Source: Trogon surrucura | Lineage: Eukaryota; Chordata; Aves; Trogoniformes; Trogonidae | NCBI GenBank assembly: GCA_020746105.1 | Contig: CM036620.1 | Coordinates: 40,203,206 to 40,267,205 of the forward strand | Length of the DNA: 64,000 bases | Reading direction: 5' to 3' | Part shown: one piece after another, positions 58,970 through 64,000 of the stretch | How the letters are laid out: every line of letters begins with the position of its first letter | How positions within the stretch are numbered: the first letter of the stretch is position 1 | Notes under the pieces: generated by a model | What the model was told of the DNA's origin: nothing | Seen by the model: the letters and a program-made list of their open reading frames with translations, nothing else | Database searches by the model: none | Translations under genes and position numbers: made by a program

Positions 58970-60072
58970 AGGAGACCAGAAATTGTTTTAAGAGGTTCAG
59001 AGAAATGGTATGTGAATATAAGATTTCACTGCTGTTACTCAATTTGCATTGTTCAGGATATTAATTTAATTTTCGATGCTTTACCATTGCCAGGGAAAAA
59101 AAAAAGAAGCTCTCTCTAAATTAAATTAGCAGAGTACAAAGCATCTAATGTGCAGCAAATGGAATTGCATTTTGCTTATATTCAACTAAGTTAACATTTA
59201 GATCTCTGAAAATTAAGAGGCGTATTATTCAACACACCACCAATATAAAGCTTGCTTAATAATGATATTTTGATTATGTTTCTCTAATTCAGGTCTGGCT
59301 GAATGACAATAGTATTTGACAATAACAATAGCATTTGCCTGAGAACTAAAATCAGTTTTAAATAAAGTTTACATTTATCCCTGTGTAAAAATATATTAAA
59401 GAGACACATCAATTCATTGTTGCATAAAATGATTTCCTCAGTTGAACCTTACTGATCAGCCAAGTCAGAGCCTTCAAAATTTCTGCATGTGGTTAAGAAT
59501 CAGCTGAAACGTGAAAACGTGCTGTTGAGCAGCACTGCACAGAAAGCAGTACTAGTTTGGACACCCCGTCAGCACCATCAAACGATGTAGAAAGGAACAA
59601 GTTTGTCTCCAAAGACAAGCACTGGCTTCTTGAGAGCAGCTTTGGGACTGTGGGCTCTCCCTGCGCCGTGTCACCCCATGGGTCCTGGCTGCCCAAGCCC
59701 AGCCTGGCTCCACGGGAGAGTCAACCTCATCCCCTGCACCAGCTTCCCACCTGCTACCGACAGGGAAGATCCAAGGGGGACCTGGAGGTGTGGGTTGGGT
59801 TGCAGCTAAGGTGTGGTGCAACAATGGGCCCAGCCCCATGTTTGCAGAAGGAGGGCAGGAATGATGGAAGAGTTGGGACCACACCAAGTACTTGGAATGG
59901 GTCTGAGAGGAAAGGCATCATGTACTGATAACAAAATTGGAGAAAATTAGTCTGAAAATCGTGTAGACTTGAACTAAAAGTCACAGTAATGTGGGAAGAA
60001 GGGAAAGAATTTTTCTTAGATATGCTGCTCAAGAACTGCAAAGTGTAGAGATGGCTTGGATGTGTGATTGAA

Positions 60073-60342
60073 TTAAAAGGCTTGAGATAGAGATACAAAG
60101 TGATGCTGGGCTGAAGGCATTGAAATAATCCTAATTGTAGGATCGATGCTGGGAAGGGCACACATCTGCACTGCTTTGTTATAACACATGCTACTTATAA
60201 CTAGGGGAAAAGGGGGAATGAAAATTATTGCTAGTACTAAAACTATGAATCTTGTGAAATTTCCAATTAAGCTAGGTTGTGCCTGATTCTGATTTGGTTG
60301 GGGTACCTGAGCTGCTGAAGGATTGGCTGGATTGTTGAACAC
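60073..60342 (-). other. Unassigned open frame with a hydrophobic segment, next to the LTR
   Basis: A minus-strand frame of 89 codons directly downstream, in the transcription sense, of the retroviral LTR. It starts at GTG and has no ATG at its beginning. It has a Pro/Gln/Asn-rich N-terminal part (about residues 4-23), then a hydrophobic stretch of about 20 residues (RFIVLVLAIIFIPPFPLVIS), then a short polar end. This layout resembles a signal-anchor leader. It may be flanking host DNA that is open by chance, a piece of retroviral sequence displaced by rearrangement, or an exon. I cannot assign a family. Confidence 0.2.
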
Positions 60343-60408
60343 ATATTTTTATTCTGAACACTTGCACATAAAGAAACAACCATCTGATATTGGTGGAAAC
60401 TGATGCCA

Positions 60409-60961
60409 TGAATAGCTGAAATCAGGACTCAATAGCCTGGGTGACTATTAAGCAGGTATTCTTTATTGCAGCGCTGGACACACAGCAAATCACTCTGCCT
60501 AATGTCCGTGCCAGAGAGAGTCAGATGCATAGCTTATATGCAGGTTATACATACATAATCATGATATTTCCGAGAAATGATTAACATAAGTCACACTCAC
60601 TCCTGCATGTGCATTATAGTCTCTTGGTGGGCTTCAGAGATACCTGGTGGTCATTTTCTTAATCCTCTTCTTCATCACCATATTCTTTTGGTGAACTATA
60701 CTGTAGTATAGTTCTGTACTCCCTCTGTATAGTATAGCCTGTACTCCCTTGTTGTTGCTGACAAGCAACGTCTGCAGTCTCGGGGCACCCTGTGCCTGTT
60801 TATCTCACAGTAGCCTTGCATTCCATTCTCGGAGATAAGTCCTGCGCAAAGCATCGCAATGTGCATACGGACCCATCTCATAACTCAGCTACTACACTGT
60901 TCATTGCTGCTGCTTGTTAGAAGGCTTTTAGCTGGTAAATTTCCATCAGGCCCTTGCTTCA
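60409..60961 (-). mobile_element. Endogenous retrovirus 3' LTR (553 bp)
   Basis: On the minus strand the element starts TGAAGC right after a polypurine tract and ends CTATTCA, giving the TG...CA ends and a 4-base terminal inverted repeat (TGAA/TTCA). U3 contains a short palindrome and a 26-base-spaced direct repeat (about 60695-60750). A TATA-like CATATAAG lies at 60540-60533. The poly(A) signal AATAAA is at 60467-60462, about 70 bases further on, which is the usual spacing for a compact R region. No second LTR was seen in the window. The length and the class of adjoining env fit a class I (gammaretrovirus-like) element. The lower boundary is less certain than the upper. Confidence 0.8.
60462..60467 (-). 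terminator. LTR poly(A) signal AATAAA
   Basis: A minus-strand AATAAA within GCTGCAATAAAGAATACC. It is the 3'-processing signal expected at the start of the LTR R region. It is also in the right direction to end transcripts reading in from AADAT. Confidence 0.75.
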
Positions 60962-60978
60962 TTCCTCCCTTTTTCTTT
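60962..60978 (-). other. Retroviral polypurine tract
   Basis: On the minus strand AAAGAAAAAGGGAGGAA is all purine and abuts the TG that opens the LTR. This is where plus-strand DNA synthesis is primed in retroviruses. It helps fix the LTR boundary at 60961. Confidence 0.8.
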
Positions 60979-60994
60979 GCCATTGCAAATTCTA

Positions 60995-61793
60995 TTATAT
61001 TCCATCCTTTTCAAGGGTCTGAGCAAAACATTTTCCCATTTTCATCTGATATCTAAACTTATTCCTTTTCCAGTCACTATATGTTTCCACTGAATTCTGA
61101 CAGCATTTGAAAAACATATAAACAAATATTCCTAAAATTAACAGAATAATCAAAGCCAATGAATAGTTGTTTTAACCAATTAAAATTAGGAAGCCAAGAA
61201 GTCAGCATATCCCATAAATCTGTAAAAGCCCCTTCCGTATTGTACTTAGCAATTTTGTGGAAAATCTTAGTCTTTTCCCATATTTTGTGCAAGTCTTCTT
61301 CAATTTGCCCTTTTCAATTAATATAGCTGCAACAGCTCTGATTAATTTCTGTGCACACTCCTCCCACTTCTGCAGTCAGTATGTCTAGGACCATTTTATT
61401 CAGTGCTACTACTTGCGACAGGGAAGTGATTTTGACTTGCATATTAGCAATAGCATTCATAGAAGCGTTAAGTATTTCATTCAAGGTAGCCAAAATATTC
61501 ACAATTGCCTTTTCCAATTTACTAACCCCTAGCATAGGGAATAACCCTCATACGAAACTATGCAATCTAGAGGGTTGTTCTATTAAGGGATTTAAGGTTT
61601 GTTTTTTTCGTTCATTTTCAACAAAACTTCTCAAAAATCCTGGGGGTATCTGGGAGTGGTTATATAGAGTGTCCTGGGTGGTTAGATGTCCTCCTGCACA
61701 CATGCCATCAAATCCAGATGCCACACAGAAGGACAAGAGAGAAAGTGGCATACATACAAAACCAATTCCAACATAAGGTGGTGGAGGAATGTA
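60995..61793 (-). pseudogene. Endogenous retrovirus env remnant (end of surface and most of transmembrane subunit), defective
   Basis: This is a minus-strand env relic leading into the polypurine tract and LTR. One reading frame covers most of 61793 to about 61165. It is interrupted by in-frame TGA codons at 61550-61548 and 61316-61314. In order it has a short cysteine-containing piece that may be the end of the surface subunit, a glycine/hydrophobic stretch resembling a fusion peptide (around 61530), and a heptad-like helical region. Then comes the CX6CC disulfide motif of gamma/alpha-type retroviruses (cysteines at about 61355, 61334 and 61331) and a Trp-containing membrane-proximal part. 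A frameshift near 61165-61155 puts the membrane anchor and a short tail (ending at the TAA 60997-60995) in another frame. The 5' part of env, gag and pol are absent. It is not able to encode a complete Env. Confidence 0.8.
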
Positions 61794-62161
61794 TCAGTTG
61801 GGATTAAGTAATAGTGGCTAAGACAATCTCAGGTGATTTCCCTGTTTCCCAACCCAAACAGAAATCAAAAGCCAGAACAAAAATCAGTTAAAATCTAACA
61901 AAGCCATGAATTTGACAGGAAACAGAACATTTTGGTTTTGACTACAGTAACTGTTTCTGAATTGAAATAAATTTAGTAATGCAACATCCTGTCAAAAATT
62001 TAAGCAAATTGGGTTTTGTTCTTTCAGTTTTTGCTTTTGTAGCTGAAACAATCTAAGGAAACATCCACTGTGTTGTGCTTGCTTTTAAAGTGTTCTGATA
62101 AAATCCACACATTATTTTCTGGATACGATTTTGATTGCTGCAAGACCTCTATTTAGCTTTT
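61794..62161 (-). other. AADAT: AADAT 3'UTR up to the retroviral fragment
   Basis: This sequence follows the AADAT stop codon on the minus strand. It is AT-rich and non-coding. Scanning the minus strand I find no AATAAA or ATTAAA in this interval; the closest is an ACTAAA near 61978-61973, a weak variant. The transcript therefore probably continues into the retroviral env-LTR sequence, or uses a weak variant signal. The junction with retroviral DNA is placed at 61793 by loss of the env reading frame and could lie some tens of bases higher. Confidence 0.6.
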
Positions 62162-62203
62162 TCACAAAGCTTCTTTTATAAGGTCAGCCAGTCTCCTGAA
62201 GGC
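62162..62203 (-). CDS. AADAT: AADAT last coding exon
   Basis: This short exon encodes the last 13 residues and the stop of kynurenine/alpha-aminoadipate aminotransferase. On the minus strand the acceptor CATTGCAG is followed by AFRRLADLIKEAL and TGA (62164-62162). The sequence resembles the C-terminal helix of vertebrate AADAT. The exon joins the preceding one in phase 0, so the frame continues cleanly from QMDL. It is too short to be found as an open frame alone; the call rests on the splice site, the phase and the protein match together. Confidence 0.92.
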   Translation of the reverse strand, partial: AFRRLADLIKEAL

Positions 62204-63411
<1,208 letters not shown>

Positions 63412-64000
63412 CTAAGAAAAATTGATTAGTCATCCAGTTATCACCACTTCTACAGTTTCAAAACACTATGTTAAATTACATTTGAGAAGGTTTACTGCTG
63501 AAACACTGCTATCAGAACATGGCGTAATATATCGCTTTTGTTCGAAATGTGAAGCCAAAAATACGCAACCTGGAATCAGACTTTTCATAACAAAATCAAA
63601 GGGCTCTTCGGTTCTGGTTATGTAGGCTGATGGGTTACCAGGTTTAGTTTATCATCACAATGTTTAGAAGCACCAGTGAGGTGGGATGTAGCTTACTCAG
63701 TACACAGTGTTGGCTCTTATAAATAATTGTAAAAATAAAATCGCACTTAATTTCTATTAAAAAAAAGATATAATGAGCAGCTGTCATTCATATAGGCACA
63801 TATGTGAATATGTTGTACTATATATTGTAATGGCTTAAACTAAATGGATTAAATATCTACATCTGAATACACACATGAATATCTTTTATTAATGAGTCAT
63901 TAAGACACAATGCCTGATTTGCAGATTCAGTGACGGTGCCCAACAAATTCCTCTGCTTTTTATGTGTGCGCATATGTGTGGATAGATACGGTAAATTTAT
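63412..64000 (-). other. AADAT: AADAT intron, continuing out of the window
   Basis: AT-rich sequence upstream of the penultimate AADAT exon on the minus strand. A 67-codon plus-strand frame at 63422-63625 runs antisense through it and is taken as chance. No further AADAT exon is visible before the window edge. Confidence 0.75.

Larger units (their letters stand above)
44121..60408. other. Intergenic DNA between MFAP3L and AADAT, second part
   Basis: About 16 kb of AT-rich unique sequence downstream of AADAT. I recognise no exon, RNA gene or full mobile element. Small features are a spaced 25-base direct repeat at 52748-52825 and a run of 12 C at 58958-58969. The segment 59.55-59.93 kb is relatively GC-rich and open in several overlapping frames, none convincing. 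The unassigned frame at 60073-60342 is described separately. Confidence 0.6.

Noticed and set aside
59552-60161. Overlapping open frames on both strands in a GC-richer patch
   Set aside because: Several mutually overlapping frames, including one starting at GTG, with no family resemblance; best explained by base composition.
60391-60408. TGG just after the LTR as a primer-binding site, which would make this a 5' LTR
   Set aside because: The following bases do not match a tRNA 3' end that I know, and env plus a polypurine tract on the other side show it is a 3' LTR.

Overview
This window is vertebrate nuclear DNA, and almost certainly from a bird. It carries CR1-family LINEs that end in the bird-typical ATTCTATG repeat, has large introns and intergenic space, one sharp CpG island, and exons of two vertebrate genes in an order and orientation I recall from the human genome (MFAP3L then AADAT, both on the minus strand here). 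I cannot name the species. There is no sign of bacterial genes, operons or CRISPR arrays.

Layout, low to high coordinate. 1-4.5 kb: downstream flank with nothing recognised. About 4.5-26 kb: MFAP3L on the minus strand, with a long 3'UTR, a last coding exon (stop at 8870), a 3.5 kb intron, the first coding exon (ATG at 13482) and a 12 kb first intron leading back to a CpG-island promoter at about 25.4-26.4 kb. The first intron holds a young 5'-truncated CR1 and an old CR1 fragment. About 26.4-60.4 kb: intergenic, with one large young CR1 (41.6-44.1 kb, ORF2 endonuclease tail plus reverse transcriptase, broken by frameshifts), one old CR1 fragment, and a few unassigned open frames. 60.4-61.8 kb: the 3' end of an endogenous retrovirus on the minus strand (env transmembrane part with several breaks, polypurine tract, one 553-bp LTR). 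62.1-64 kb: the last two coding exons of AADAT on the minus strand.

How the parts relate. MFAP3L encodes a single-pass membrane protein with one Ig-like domain; AADAT encodes the mitochondrial PLP enzyme kynurenine/alpha-aminoadipate aminotransferase. They are neighbours, not a pathway. The most notable arrangement is the retroviral env-LTR fragment lying in the same direction as AADAT about 370 bp after its stop codon. I find no AATAAA or ATTAAA on the AADAT strand between that stop and the retroviral sequence, so AADAT transcripts may end inside the retroviral fragment, possibly at the LTR poly(A) signal. The two young CR1 copies share one ORF2 frameshift, which hints that their source was already defective and was copied in trans. 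I found no clearly new multi-gene system.
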